Origin: Methanolinea sp.
GTDB lineage: Archaea; Halobacteriota; Methanomicrobia; Methanomicrobiales; Methanospirillaceae
Direction of reading: 5' to 3'
NCBI GenBank assembly: GCA_030055515.1
Contig: JASFYI010000001.1
Location: 62,001 to 126,000, forward strand
DNA: 64,000 nucleotides
Of this stretch, positions 1-8,092 are shown one piece after another (position 1 is the first letter of the stretch; each line of letters starts with the position of its first letter). Made by a program: the position numbers and the translations under genes. The notes beneath the pieces were generated by a model. It saw nothing but the letters and a program-made list of their open reading frames with translations. It ran no database searches and was not told the DNA's origin.

Positions 1-136
1 GTCGGTGAAGGTCGCGGCACTGAACTTCTCCCGGTCGGCAGAGGAAAAGATCAGGGGAGCGAATGGCCAGTGCATGACAATCGAGGACCTGCTGCGGGAC
101 AACCCGAAGGGCAGCCGGGTCAGGATTCTTCGGTGA
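1..136 (+). CDS. rpl18e: 50S ribosomal protein L18e, C-terminal end (partial)
   Basis: The frame starting at base 2 reads 44 codons to a TGA at 134-136 and gives the usual L18e C-terminus (begins [10 protein letters not shown], ends RVRILR). The 5' part lies outside the window. L18e is a protein of the archaeal large subunit. It precedes L13 and S9 in the conserved archaeal rpoD-L18e-L13-S9-rpoN-rpoK string, which is exactly the order seen here. The L13 start lies 5 bases after its stop, so the two are probably co-transcribed and translationally coupled. Confidence 0.9.
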   Translation, partial: SVKVAALNFSRSAEEKIRGANGQCMTIEDLLRDNPKGSRVRILR

Positions 137-141
137 GAGAG

Positions 142-564
142 ATGGTGACGGTCATCAACGGCGAAGGCCTCATCCTCGGGAGGATGGCGAGCATCGTCGC
201 GAAGAGAGCCCTCAACGGCGAGAGCATCGCGATCATTAACGCCGAGAAGGTGGTCATCTCGGGGAGCAAGGCGCGCGTCTTTGCGATGTACAGCAGGAAG
301 CGGAACCGCGGCTCCCGCGAGGGGGGACCGTTCTTCCCGCGGCGGCCCGACCACATCGTCCGGAGGACGATAAGGGGGATGCTCCCCTACAAGAGGGCCG
401 CGGGGAAGGAGGCGTTCAAGCGCGTCATGGTCTACGTGGGAACGCCGCCGGACCTCGCCGGGACCCCGGCAGAGACGATCGAGGAGGCCCACATGGACCG
501 GTTAAACACGCCGATGCACGTGACCGTGGGTGCAGTGAGCGGGTTCCTCGGTGCGAAGTTCTAG
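142..564 (+). CDS. rpl13: 50S ribosomal protein L13 (uL13)
   Basis: The 140-residue product matches archaeal L13 in length and sequence (starts [17 protein letters not shown]; basic Arg/Lys-rich middle; [11 protein letters not shown]). An in-frame ATG exists at 70, but it would overlap L18e by 67 bases and add an atypical N-terminus. The ATG at 142 follows an AGAGAG-type ribosome site and gives the family start. L13 is a structural protein of the large subunit. Second visible gene of the operon, 14 bases before rps9. Confidence 0.95.
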   Translation: MVTVINGEGLILGRMASIVAKRALNGESIAIINAEKVVISGSKARVFAMYSRKRNRGSREGGPFFPRRPDHIVRRTIRGMLPYKRAAGKEAFKRVMVYVGTPPDLAGTPAETIEEAHMDRLNTPMHVTVGAVSGFLGAKF

Positions 565-578
565 GGAGGACTGAGAGA

Positions 579-980
579 GTGGCAAAGGTGATTAATACCA
601 GCGGGAAGAGGAAGACGGCCATCGCGAGGGCGACCATCAGGGCCGGGAAGGGGAGGATACGGATCAACTCCGTCCCCCTCGACCTCTACCCGAACGAGAT
701 GGCGCGGATGAAGATCATGGAACCCCTCCTCCTCGTGCCTGGGGCACTCGAGGGGGTGGACGTCACGGTCGACGTGAGGGGCGGCGGGATCATGGGCCAG
801 GCCGAGGCCATCCGCACGGCTCTCGCGAGGGGACTCCTGAAGTGGCACAACGATCCCAAGTTGAAGGACATCTTCCTCTCGTACGACAGGGCACTCCTCG
901 TGAACGACTCGCGGCAGAAGGAACCGAAGAAGCCCCACGGAAGGGGTGCGAGGAAGAAGTTCCAAAAGTCTTATCGTTGA
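579..980 (+). CDS. rps9: 30S ribosomal protein S9 (uS9)
   Basis: The 133-residue product starts with GTG (AKVINTSGKRKTAIARAT) and ends in the invariant basic tail GRGARKKFQKSYR, which in S9 reaches the P-site tRNA. GGGAGGA at 564-570 is a suitable ribosome site for the GTG. Length and motifs are standard for archaeal S9. Lies between rpl13 and rpoN in the canonical archaeal order. Confidence 0.96.
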   Translation: MAKVINTSGKRKTAIARATIRAGKGRIRINSVPLDLYPNEMARMKIMEPLLLVPGALEGVDVTVDVRGGGIMGQAEAIRTALARGLLKWHNDPKLKDIFLSYDRALLVNDSRQKEPKKPHGRGARKKFQKSYR

Positions 981-1012
981 GCTACTGAAATTAAATGGGA
1001 GATCATACCGGC

Positions 1013-1201
1013 ATGATACCCGTGCGGTGTTTCACGTGTGGGAAGGTCATCTCCCCTGCGTACGAGGAGTTCAAGCGCAGGAAGGAGGCCGGCGAGGATC
1101 CGAAGAGGATCCTCGACGACCTCGGGATGGAGAGGTACTGCTGCCGCAGGATGCTCCTCTCCCACAAAGAGATAATCGATGATATAAATCCGTACCAGTG
1201 A
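1013..1201 (+). CDS. rpoN: DNA-directed RNA polymerase subunit N
   Basis: RpoN is the small zinc-binding assembly-platform subunit of archaeal RNA polymerase (Rpb10 homologue). The product is 62 residues if started at the ATG of [11 protein letters not shown], the universal N-terminus of the family. An upstream in-frame ATG at 995 would add six residues. The 1013 start is preferred because GGGAGA at 997-1002 is well spaced from it. The zinc site is visible as CFTC near the N-terminus and adjacent CC in the YCCRRM segment. The TGA stop ends at the base before the tRNA-Pro. Confidence 0.95.
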   Translation: MIPVRCFTCGKVISPAYEEFKRRKEAGEDPKRILDDLGMERYCCRRMLLSHKEIIDDINPYQ

Positions 1202-1276
1202 GGGGTCGTGGGGTAGCCTGGACCATCCTATGGCGTTCGGGACGCTGTGACCTGAGTTCGAATCTCAGCGACCCCA
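1202..1276 (+). tRNA. tRNA-Pro (anticodon CGG)
   Basis: Complete 75-nt cloverleaf. Acceptor GGGGTCG (1202-1208) pairs with CGACCCC (1269-1275) with discriminator A at 1276. The D arm is GGGGTAGCCTGGA-like, as in archaeal tRNA-Pro. The anticodon loop is TTCGGGA with CGG at positions 34-36. The T arm is CTGAG-TTCGAAT-CTCAG. CCA is not encoded. It begins at the base after the rpoN stop codon and lies 32 nt before the rpoK start, so it is embedded in a protein operon and must be cut out of a mixed transcript. Confidence 0.93.
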
Positions 1277-1308
1277 TCCATTCCGCAGCATTGCGTTCTC
1301 GAGGGTAT

Positions 1309-1479
1309 ATGAAGGAAACCTATACTCGGTATGAGAGGGCAAGGATCATCGGGGCGAGGGCACTCCAGATATCCATGGGGGCACCGCTGCTCATCAAGAC
1401 AGACAAGATCGATCCCCTTGAGATAGCCCTCGAAGAATTCCAGGCCAATGTCATCCCAATCACGGTGAAGAGGAAGTAG
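1309..1479 (+). CDS. rpoK: DNA-directed RNA polymerase subunit K
   Basis: RpoK (omega/Rpb6 homologue) is a small archaeal RNA polymerase subunit. The 56-residue product starting [20 protein letters not shown] carries the diagnostic [19 protein letters not shown] and PLEIALEEF segments. The ATG at 1309 is preceded by GAGGGT. The open frame continues upstream to 1198, but that part is the tRNA-Pro gene, so the long version is rejected. Follows tRNA-Pro by 32 nt and precedes the small frame at 1482 by 2 nt. Confidence 0.94.
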   Translation: MKETYTRYERARIIGARALQISMGAPLLIKTDKIDPLEIALEEFQANVIPITVKRK

Positions 1480-1481
1480 AG

Positions 1482-1595
1482 ATGAAGTCGGAGATCCGCA
1501 GTTTTTCCCTGCGACCGATACTGGACCGGCCTGCCGGTGCAGTGTTCCGTCCGCGCGAACCTGCGAAGCGAAAGACGGAGTGGGAAAGGAACTGA
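1482..1595 (+). pseudogene. 37-codon ORF in the eno position; possible enolase N-terminal remnant
   Basis: ATG at 1482, two bases after the rpoK stop, opens a 37-codon frame that stops at 1593-1595, four bases before the rps2 ATG. Its start, [15 protein letters not shown], resembles the N-terminal strand of enolases (I..I..R.ILDSRGNP). The resemblance is lost right after ILD, where the invariant SRGNPTVE should follow. In many Euryarchaeota the order is rpoK-eno-rps2, so the position fits an enolase collapsed by internal deletion with its start context and operon spacing kept. It could also be a translated leader peptide whose 3' end carries the rps2 ribosome site. Homology is inferred by eye from about 15 residues. 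Confidence 0.35.
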
Positions 1596-1599
1596 GAGC

Positions 1600-2208
1600 A
1601 TGCCAGAAACAGAGATGGAAATCGAGCTGAAGGAACCCCTCGTGCCCGTGGAGGAGTACCTCGCCGCGGGCATCCACATCGGGACCCAGCAGAAGAGCAA
1701 GGACATGATGCGGTTCATCTACCGCGTGAGGGGAGATGGATTGTACATCCTCGACATCAGGGCGACCGACGAACGGATAAAGATCGCGGCGAAATTCCTG
1801 AACCAGTACGACCCGGCGGGTATCCTCGTGGTCACGTCCCGGCAGTACGGCCAGTACCCGGCGAGCAAGTTCGCGGAGGCGATCGGCGGGATGGCGGTGA
1901 CAGGCCGTTTCATCCCGGGGATGCTCACGAACCAGAACCTCGAGGGCTACATGGAGCCCGAGGTCCTCGTCGTCACCGACCCGATAGGGGATGCGCAGGC
2001 GGTCAGGGAGGCCGTCCAGTGCGGGATCCCCGTCGTCGCCCTCTGCGACACCAACAACATGACGAGCCTCGTCGATCTCGTCATCCCCACGAACAACAAG
2101 GGGAGAAAGGCCCTCTCGATGGTTTACTACCTCCTCACGAGGGAAGTGCTCCGGCTGAGGGGGATCGCGACATCGCTCACCCCCGAGGACTTCGAGACCG
2201 AGATCTGA
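1600..2208 (+). CDS. rps2: 30S ribosomal protein S2 (uS2)
   Basis: The 202-residue product is an archaeal-type S2 (about 200 residues), a structural small-subunit protein that binds near S1/S11 on the platform. Recognisable segments are [41 protein letters not shown] and [13 protein letters not shown] at 1600 gives [24 protein letters not shown]. The upstream ATG at 1537 lies inside the preceding small frame and is rejected. GGGAAAGGA at 1582-1590 can serve as the ribosome site. Followed 31 nt later by the MEMO-family gene, an order common in Euryarchaeota. Confidence 0.96.
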   Translation: MPETEMEIELKEPLVPVEEYLAAGIHIGTQQKSKDMMRFIYRVRGDGLYILDIRATDERIKIAAKFLNQYDPAGILVVTSRQYGQYPASKFAEAIGGMAVTGRFIPGMLTNQNLEGYMEPEVLVVTDPIGDAQAVREAVQCGIPVVALCDTNNMTSLVDLVIPTNNKGRKALSMVYYLLTREVLRLRGIATSLTPEDFETEI

Positions 2209-2239
2209 CGCGCGCGGGATTGCAGGAGAGGCAGGTCCT

Positions 2240-3031
2240 ATGAAGACCCGGAAGTGCGGGGTCGCGGGGATGTTCTACCCAAGGGACCCCTCCCACCTCG
2301 AGCAGCTCCTCGGGAAGTTCTTCGTGAACAAGGATCTGGGTCTCGACGCGATGGGGATAGTCTCGCCCCACGCGGGGTACCCGTACTCCGGCGAGGTATC
2401 CGCCGTCGCGTTCGGGGCGATACCGTCCTCGTTCACCGGGACCTTCATCGTGGTAGGCCCGAGCCACAGGGGTTTCTGCACGTGCGTCTCCCTCCTCCCG
2501 TGGGAAACGCCGCTCGGCATCGTCGACAACGACCAGAAGCTCGGCGCGGCCCTCGGGATAGAGGTGGACGAGGTCTCGCACCAGTACCAGGAGAACTCCA
2601 TCGAGGTCCAGGTACCGTTCATAAAGTACAGGTTCCCCCGTGCGAGGATCGTCCCCGTCCTGATGGGTGACCAGGGCCCGGAAGCCGCGGCAGACCTCGG
2701 GGAGAGGATCGCGTCCGCGATCGCGCGGTCGGGCCGCGACGACATACGGATAGTCGCCTCGAGCGATTTCTCGCACTACGTCCCTGCTCCCGTCGCGAGG
2801 GAGAACGACCTCTACGCCATCGAGCCACTCCGCAGACTCGACGTCGGGGAGTTCTACAGGAGGCTCGCGGAGAGGCGGGTGAGCGCCTGCGGGTATGGCC
2901 CGATAGCCGCCATGTGCCTCGCCTGCAGGGAACTTGGTGCAACGGAGGGGCGGCTGCTCCGCTACGCGACGAGCGGTGATGTGACCGGTGACCCCGAAGT
3001 GGTGGGTTACGCGGCCATCGCGGTGATGTAG
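2240..3031 (+). CDS. MEMO1 family protein (AmmeMemoRadiSam system protein B)
   Basis: The 263-residue product belongs to the MEMO/AmmeMemoRadiSam B family: CGVAGMFYPRDPSHLEQLL at the N-terminus, SPHAGYPYSGEVSAVAF near residue 42, VGPSHRG near residue 75, and SSDFSHY near residue 173. In this family the conserved His residues form an extradiol-dioxygenase-like metal site, but the archaeal function is not settled. In Euryarchaeota it is typically encoded between rps2 and mevalonate kinase, as here. It ends one base before the mvk GTG start. Family assignment is secure; biochemical role unknown. Confidence 0.88.
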   Translation: MKTRKCGVAGMFYPRDPSHLEQLLGKFFVNKDLGLDAMGIVSPHAGYPYSGEVSAVAFGAIPSSFTGTFIVVGPSHRGFCTCVSLLPWETPLGIVDNDQKLGAALGIEVDEVSHQYQENSIEVQVPFIKYRFPRARIVPVLMGDQGPEAAADLGERIASAIARSGRDDIRIVASSDFSHYVPAPVARENDLYAIEPLRRLDVGEFYRRLAERRVSACGYGPIAAMCLACRELGATEGRLLRYATSGDVTGDPEVVGYAAIAVM

Positions 3032-3032
3032 G

Positions 3033-3902
3033 GTGGCAACCTGGAGCGCGCCAGGCAAGGTCTTCCTCTTCGGTGAGCACGCCGTTGTCTACGGCAAACC
3101 CGGTGTCGCGATGGCGATACGCCCGCGGGTCTTCGTGACGGTCAGGAAGAGCAAGACCGCCCACCACGCGCGGTCACCCTACATCGACAGCTGCTTCGAC
3201 GAGATGGGCGTCAAGGGGAGCGTGTACGTGAACTCCCAGCTCCCGAGCTCGTCGGGCCTCGGGTCGTCGGCCGCGGTCACGGTGGCCACGCTCGCGGCAA
3301 TCAACGACGAGTTCAAGAAGAATCTCACGATGGAAGAGATCGCGGAGATGGCCTACCAGATAGAGAAGAAAGTCCAGAAGGGGAGGGCGAGCCCGACCGA
3401 CACGAGCGTCTCGACATTCGGGGGCATCGTCCTCGTCATCGGGACGCAGCGGCGGCGCCTCGCACCCCAGCAGATCCCCCTCGTCGTGGGAAACACCCTC
3501 GTCTCGCACAGCACGGCAAAGATGGTCGAGAAGGTCGCAGAATTCAAGAAGAAGCACCCGGACATCTGCGACCCGGTCCTCGAGGCGATAGGCGCGGTCT
3601 CGCTGTGCGCCATCCGTAACCTTGGGAACACGCAGGAGCTCGGCAGGCTGATGGACATCAACCAGGGCCTGCTCGAGGCACTCGGGACGGGCCACCCCGC
3701 GCTCTCGAGGCTCATCCTCGCCGCGAGGGCTGCCGGCGCGTACGGCGCGAAGCTGACGGGCGCGGGGGGCGGGGGGTGCATGATCGCCGTCTGCCCAAAG
3801 CACCTCAAGAGCAGGATCGCCGGTGCGATCGAGGCGTGCGACGCGAAGGCATTCGCGACCACCCTGGACACGGAAGGAGCGAGGAAGGAGAAGGATGCCT
3901 GA
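3033..3902 (+). CDS. mvk: Mevalonate kinase
   Basis: Phosphorylates mevalonate with ATP, the first kinase step towards isopentenyl units for archaeal lipids. GHMP kinase fold: N-terminal SAPGKVFLFGEHAVVYGKPG, the phosphate loop PSSSGLGSSA at residues 71-80, and the C-terminal GAGGGGC motif near residue 247. It starts with GTG at 3033. Length (289) is typical of archaeal mevalonate kinase. Its end overlaps ipk by 8 bases (ATGCCTGA). No phosphomevalonate kinase or decarboxylase is nearby, in keeping with the archaeal pathway that finishes with isopentenyl phosphate kinase. Confidence 0.95.
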   Translation: MATWSAPGKVFLFGEHAVVYGKPGVAMAIRPRVFVTVRKSKTAHHARSPYIDSCFDEMGVKGSVYVNSQLPSSSGLGSSAAVTVATLAAINDEFKKNLTMEEIAEMAYQIEKKVQKGRASPTDTSVSTFGGIVLVIGTQRRRLAPQQIPLVVGNTLVSHSTAKMVEKVAEFKKKHPDICDPVLEAIGAVSLCAIRNLGNTQELGRLMDINQGLLEALGTGHPALSRLILAARAAGAYGAKLTGAGGGGCMIAVCPKHLKSRIAGAIEACDAKAFATTLDTEGARKEKDA

Positions 3903-4680
3903 TCGGGTCCTCCTCAAGCTGGGAGGCAGCGTCCTCACGAAGAAGGACAGGGAGGGTGTCGCGGACAGGCAGTGCATCGCGCGCATCGCCCGCGAGATCT
4001 CGAGGCACACGCGCCGGAGGATCTGCATCGTGCACGGCGCGGGGTCGTTTGGGCACCCTGAGGCGCACAGGTACGGCCTTGCCCAGCCGGAGAAGGGCCG
4101 CGACGTTGCCGAGGGCGTCGCCCGGACGCACGGGGCGGTCTGCGCCCTCAACGCGATCCTCGTCGGGGCACTGAACGAGGCGGGGACCAATGCGGTCGGC
4201 ATCCACCCCCTCGGCTCGGCCGTCGCCCGGAACGGCCGGCTCGTGGCACTCGAGGTCCGGCCCGTGCGTGCCCTCATGGAGATGGGCGTGGTCCCGGTGG
4301 TGCACGGCGACGTCGTGGTGGACGAGGCGGCGGGAGTCTCCATCGTGTCGGGGGACCAGATCGTGAGGGTCCTCGCCGAGGAGATCCCGTTCTCCCGCGT
4401 CGGGCTTGCGACCGACGTCCCCGGCGTCCTCGATGCGAGCGGGAACGTCATCGCCGAGATCGGGCCGTCAGACAGCCCCGGAATCGCGGCCGGGGGGTCG
4501 CTCCACACCGACGTGACGGGCGGGATGAGGGGAAAGCTGAAGGAAATGCTCGCACTCGCGGAAAAGGGGATAGGATCCGAGATATTCCACGTCTCGAGGC
4601 TCGGCGATTTCATGGAAGGCCGGCCCCACGGGGGGACGAGGATCAGGGGAAGTACGACGGATGGACAAGCGAACGGATAA
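3895..4680 (+). CDS. ipk: Isopentenyl phosphate kinase
   Basis: Converts isopentenyl phosphate to isopentenyl diphosphate, the last kinase step of the archaeal mevalonate pathway. The 261-residue amino-acid-kinase fold starts MPDRVLLKLGGSVLTKKD. It contains HGAGSFGHPEAHRYGL near residues 47-62, where the His of SFGH corresponds to the catalytic His of archaeal IPKs. GLATDVPGVLD lies in the nucleotide-binding half. The start at 3895 overlaps the mvk stop; an upstream in-frame ATG at 3823 lies deep in mvk and is rejected. The 3' end overlaps fni by 20 bases. Confidence 0.94.
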   Translation: MPDRVLLKLGGSVLTKKDREGVADRQCIARIAREISRHTRRRICIVHGAGSFGHPEAHRYGLAQPEKGRDVAEGVARTHGAVCALNAILVGALNEAGTNAVGIHPLGSAVARNGRLVALEVRPVRALMEMGVVPVVHGDVVVDEAAGVSIVSGDQIVRVLAEEIPFSRVGLATDVPGVLDASGNVIAEIGPSDSPGIAAGGSLHTDVTGGMRGKLKEMLALAEKGIGSEIFHVSRLGDFMEGRPHGGTRIRGSTTDGQANG

Positions 4681-5770
4681 GATCCGCCTCACGTCGGGCA
4701 GGAAGCTCGACCACCTCCGCATCTGCGCCGACGAGGATATCGAGAGGGGTTTTCCGGGGTTCTCCGACGTCAGGCTCGTCCACTCGGCCCTCCCCGAGTG
4801 CGACCTCTCGCGCGTGGACCTCTCCGCGCGGTTCCTCGGGAGGAAATTCTCGTCCCCCCTCTTCATCGCGGCGATGACGGGCGGTCACCCCGAGACGACG
4901 GCGGTGAACGTCAGGCTCGCCCGCGCAGCCGAGAAGTTCGGCATCGGGATGTGCGTCGGCTCCCAGAGGGCGGCACTCGAGGATCCCGCGCTCGAGGAGA
5001 GTTTCAGGGTCGTGAGGGACGAGGCGCCGGGGGCGTTCCTAGTGGCGAACCTCGGGATAGTACAGCTCCGCGAACACGGCCCGGAGTGGGCCGAGAGGGC
5101 AGTAGAGATGATCGACGCGGACGCGATCGCGATCCACCTCAACTTCCTGCAGGAGGCGATCCAGCCGGAGGGCGACCACGATGCGACGGGGTGCCTCGAG
5201 GCGCTATCCACCCTCTGCAGGGAGAGCCGCGTCCCCGTGATCGTCAAGGAGACGGGGAGCGGTATATCTGCCGAGACCGCCCGGGCCTGCTGGGGAGCGG
5301 GCGTCAGCGCGATCGACATAGGCGGCTGGGGGGGCACCTCGTGGGCAGCGATCGAGGCCCTCCGGGCAGGAAAGTCAAGGGGCGATAGGGAATCGGGCCT
5401 TGCTGCCCTGGGCACGCTCTTCCAGGAATGGGGAATCCCGACGACGGTCAGCCTCATCGAGGTGGTGCGCACCGGGAGCCCAGTCATCGCGACGGGAGGA
5501 ATCAGGACAGGGCTCGATATGGCAAAGGCCCTCGCCCTCGGCGCGGACCTCTGCGGCCTCGCGCTCCCGCTGCTCCGCCCTGCCATGGAGAGCGAGGAGG
5601 CACTCTTCTCCCGCATCGAGAGCCTCCACAGGGAACTGCGGACAGCGATGTTCCTCTGCGGGGCCCAGAGGACGAGCGAGATGAGACGGACCCGGGTGTA
5701 TATCACGGGATTGACCCGGGAGATGGTTGGACAGATGGAAGGAGGAATAGAGAAATGGATATCGAAGTGA
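4661..5770 (+). CDS. fni: Type 2 isopentenyl-diphosphate delta-isomerase
   Basis: FMN- and NADPH-dependent isomerase interconverting IPP and DMAPP. The 369-residue product has the type 2 landmarks: RKLDHLRICADEDI at the N-terminus (archaeal members bind substrate with R-K-x-x-H), the FMN-site MTGG near residue 70, GSQRAAL, HLNFLQEAIQPEGD, KETGSGIS, GGWGGTSW and GGIRTGLDMAKALALGADLCG. Overlaps ipk upstream and RNase J downstream by 16 bases, so mvk-ipk-fni-RNase J form one tightly coupled unit. Confidence 0.95.
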   Translation: MDKRTDKIRLTSGRKLDHLRICADEDIERGFPGFSDVRLVHSALPECDLSRVDLSARFLGRKFSSPLFIAAMTGGHPETTAVNVRLARAAEKFGIGMCVGSQRAALEDPALEESFRVVRDEAPGAFLVANLGIVQLREHGPEWAERAVEMIDADAIAIHLNFLQEAIQPEGDHDATGCLEALSTLCRESRVPVIVKETGSGISAETARACWGAGVSAIDIGGWGGTSWAAIEALRAGKSRGDRESGLAALGTLFQEWGIPTTVSLIEVVRTGSPVIATGGIRTGLDMAKALALGADLCGLALPLLRPAMESEEALFSRIESLHRELRTAMFLCGAQRTSEMRRTRVYITGLTREMVGQMEGGIEKWISK

Positions 5771-7092
5771 TCGCGGTCGGCGGCTACGACGAGGTAGGGA
5801 GGAATATGACCGCCGTCCGTTGCGGAAAGGAGATCGTGATATTTGACATGGGTTTGCGGCTGGATCAGGTGATGATCCACGAGGAGGCCGAGGTGGAGAA
5901 CATGCACTCCCTCGACCTCATCCAGATGGGTGCCATCCCCGACGATACCCTCATGAACTCGGTGGACGGGACCGTCAAGGCAATTGTCTGTTCCCACGGG
6001 CACCTCGACCACATCGGCGCCATCCCGAAGCTCGCGCACAGGTACAACGCCCCCATCATCGGCACGCCCTATACCATCGAGCTCGTGAGGCAGCAGATCG
6101 CGGGGGAGCAGAAGTTCGGGGTCAATAACAAGCTCTTCGCCCTCAAGACCGGCCAGAAGTACACCCTCTCCCAGAACCTCGCGCTCGAGTTCGTGCGGAT
6201 GCAGCACAGCATCATCGACACGGCGACCGCGATCCTCCACACGCCGAAGGGGGCGATCGTCTACGCGTGCGACTACAAGCTCGACAGGACCCCCGTCATA
6301 GGAGAACCCCCCGACTTCGCGAGGCTCCGGCAGATCGGGAAAGAGGGGGTCCTCGGGCTGATTGTGGAGTGCACGTACATCGACAACAGGGGGAGGGCCC
6401 CGAGCGAGAGGATCGCGAGGGACATCGTGCGCGACACCATCACGAGCTACGAGGACGACAAGTCGGCGATCATCGTCTCGACGTTCTCCTCTCACATCGC
6501 GAGGGTCAAGACGATCGCCGAGTGCGCCCACGAGATCGGGAGGAAACCCGTCCTGCTCGGGCGGTCCATGGAGAAGTACGCGTCGACCGCCGAGCAGATG
6601 AAGCTCGTCGCGTTCCCCCAGACGATGAGCATGTTCGGGAACAGGCGCACGGTCGACAGGACGCTCCGGCGGATGATGAAGGCGGGGAAGGACAAGTTCC
6701 TCCCGATCATCACGGGGCACCAGGGCGAGCCGGGATCGATCCTCACGAGGATAGCCCTCGGGGACACCCCGTACAAGATCGAGAAGGGTGACAAGGTCAT
6801 ATTCAGCGCGAAGGTCATCCCAAACCCGATGAACATCGGCCAGAGGTACATGGTGGAGGCGCGGCTCACCCTCTCGGGGGCGCGCATCTTCCCCGACCTC
6901 CACGTGAGCGGCCACGCGTACAGGGAAGACCACTACGAGTTCATCCACATGCTGAACCCCCAGCACGTGATCCCTGCCCACGGGAACATCCGCATGTCAT
7001 CCGGGTACGCAGAGTTTTCCGAGTCGCTGGGGTATACCCTGCACAACGACGTGCACATCCTCTCGAACGGGCAGCGCGTGAAACTGAACTAG
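5755..7092 (+). CDS. rnj: Archaeal ribonuclease J
   Basis: Metallo-beta-lactamase/beta-CASP ribonuclease of the archaeal RNase J type, a 5'-3' exoribonuclease in RNA turnover. The 445-residue product carries the zinc motif SHGHLDH at residues 80-86, the downstream acidic metal ligand region ACDYKLD, ECTYID, the beta-CASP segment GRSMEKY, ITGHQGEPGS, and the C-terminal HVSGHAYREDHYEFIHMLNPQHVIPAHG. ATG at 5755 lies inside the fni end. The frame stays open far upstream (from 5428), but that part is the fni gene in another frame. Next gene begins 33 bases downstream. Confidence 0.92.
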   Translation: MDIEVIAVGGYDEVGRNMTAVRCGKEIVIFDMGLRLDQVMIHEEAEVENMHSLDLIQMGAIPDDTLMNSVDGTVKAIVCSHGHLDHIGAIPKLAHRYNAPIIGTPYTIELVRQQIAGEQKFGVNNKLFALKTGQKYTLSQNLALEFVRMQHSIIDTATAILHTPKGAIVYACDYKLDRTPVIGEPPDFARLRQIGKEGVLGLIVECTYIDNRGRAPSERIARDIVRDTITSYEDDKSAIIVSTFSSHIARVKTIAECAHEIGRKPVLLGRSMEKYASTAEQMKLVAFPQTMSMFGNRRTVDRTLRRMMKAGKDKFLPIITGHQGEPGSILTRIALGDTPYKIEKGDKVIFSAKVIPNPMNIGQRYMVEARLTLSGARIFPDLHVSGHAYREDHYEFIHMLNPQHVIPAHGNIRMSSGYAEFSESLGYTLHNDVHILSNGQRVKLN

Positions 7093-7125
7093 GAAACAAG
7101 AGGGAATGGAAAAAGGGAGGAGGAG

Positions 7126-8088
7126 ATGGAATTAAAAGAGTATCTGGAACAGACGGCAAAACAGGTGGACGCGCTCATCAACCGGTACTTCGGGTCGCCG
7201 TGCGACGAGCTCGGGAGGGCGAGCGCGCACCTGCTGCTCGCGGGGGGAAAGAGGCTGCGGCCTGCTCTCCTCCTCCTCGCGGCAGATGCCGTCAACAAGG
7301 GGAGCTCATCGGACGTGATGCCCGCGGCCCTCGCGCTCGAGCTCACGCACAGCTTCACCCTCATCCACGATGACATCATGGACGGCGACACGCAGCGGCG
7401 CGGAGTCCCGACCGTCCACACGATGTGGGACGAGCCGACCGCGATCCTCGCGGGGGACGTCCTCTTCGCGACGGCGTTCGAGTTCATCTGCCTCGCGGAC
7501 GTCCCCGACAACGCGAAGGTCCGCGCGACGTCGCTCCTTGCCCGTACATGCGTCGAGATATGCGAGGGGCAGCACATGGACATGTCCTTCGAGAAGCGGG
7601 ACGACGTCACCGAGGGCGACTACTTCAGGATGGTCGAGAAGAAGACGGGGGCACTCTACGCGGCTGCCGCGGGGATAGGGAGCATCCTCGCGCAGGGCAA
7701 CCCCGCCTACACCGAGGCCCTCTACTACTTCGGGAGGGGACTTGGGGTCGCATTCCAGATCCAGGACGACCTCATCGATCTCCTCGCCCCGCCGGGCGTG
7801 AGCGGCAAGGACCAGGGCTCGGACATCAGGGAGGGGAAAAAGACGCTCATCACCCTCAAGGCACGCGAGAAGGGCCTCGACCTCTCGCAGTACCGCGGGT
7901 CCCTTACGCCGGGAGAGATCGGGGAACTCGTCGCGAGGCTGGAGGAACTCGGCGTGATCTCGGAAGTCCGGAAGACCGCCGAAGACCTCGTGCGGACGGG
8001 CATCAGGAGGATCGCGGTCCTCCCCGAGAGCCCGGAAAAGGAACTCCTCGTGCAGCTGGGCGAGTACTTCGTCAGCCGGAGCCACTGA
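7126..8088 (+). CDS. Geranylgeranyl diphosphate synthase (short-chain polyprenyl synthase)
   Basis: Condenses IPP onto allylic diphosphates to make the C20 precursor of archaeal ether lipids. The 320-residue all-helical synthase has the first Asp-rich motif DDIMD at residues 82-86 and the second, DDLID, near residue 217. Phe77 sits five residues before the first motif, the chain-length position reported for Sulfolobus GGPP synthase, so C15-C20 products are likely. AGGAGG at 7118-7123 is a strong ribosome site. It closes the isoprenoid set mvk-ipk-fni and precedes gltX by 4 bases. Confidence 0.92.
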   Translation: MELKEYLEQTAKQVDALINRYFGSPCDELGRASAHLLLAGGKRLRPALLLLAADAVNKGSSSDVMPAALALELTHSFTLIHDDIMDGDTQRRGVPTVHTMWDEPTAILAGDVLFATAFEFICLADVPDNAKVRATSLLARTCVEICEGQHMDMSFEKRDDVTEGDYFRMVEKKTGALYAAAAGIGSILAQGNPAYTEALYYFGRGLGVAFQIQDDLIDLLAPPGVSGKDQGSDIREGKKTLITLKAREKGLDLSQYRGSLTPGEIGELVARLEELGVISEVRKTAEDLVRTGIRRIAVLPESPEKELLVQLGEYFVSRSH

Positions 8089-8092
8089 GAGG

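Noticed and set aside
4885-6981. Very long open frame (698 codons) on the minus strand
   Set aside because: It is a GC-driven mirror frame of fni and RNase J. Both + strand genes have full motifs, and the minus product is low-complexity Arg/Asp/Val/Leu with no domain.
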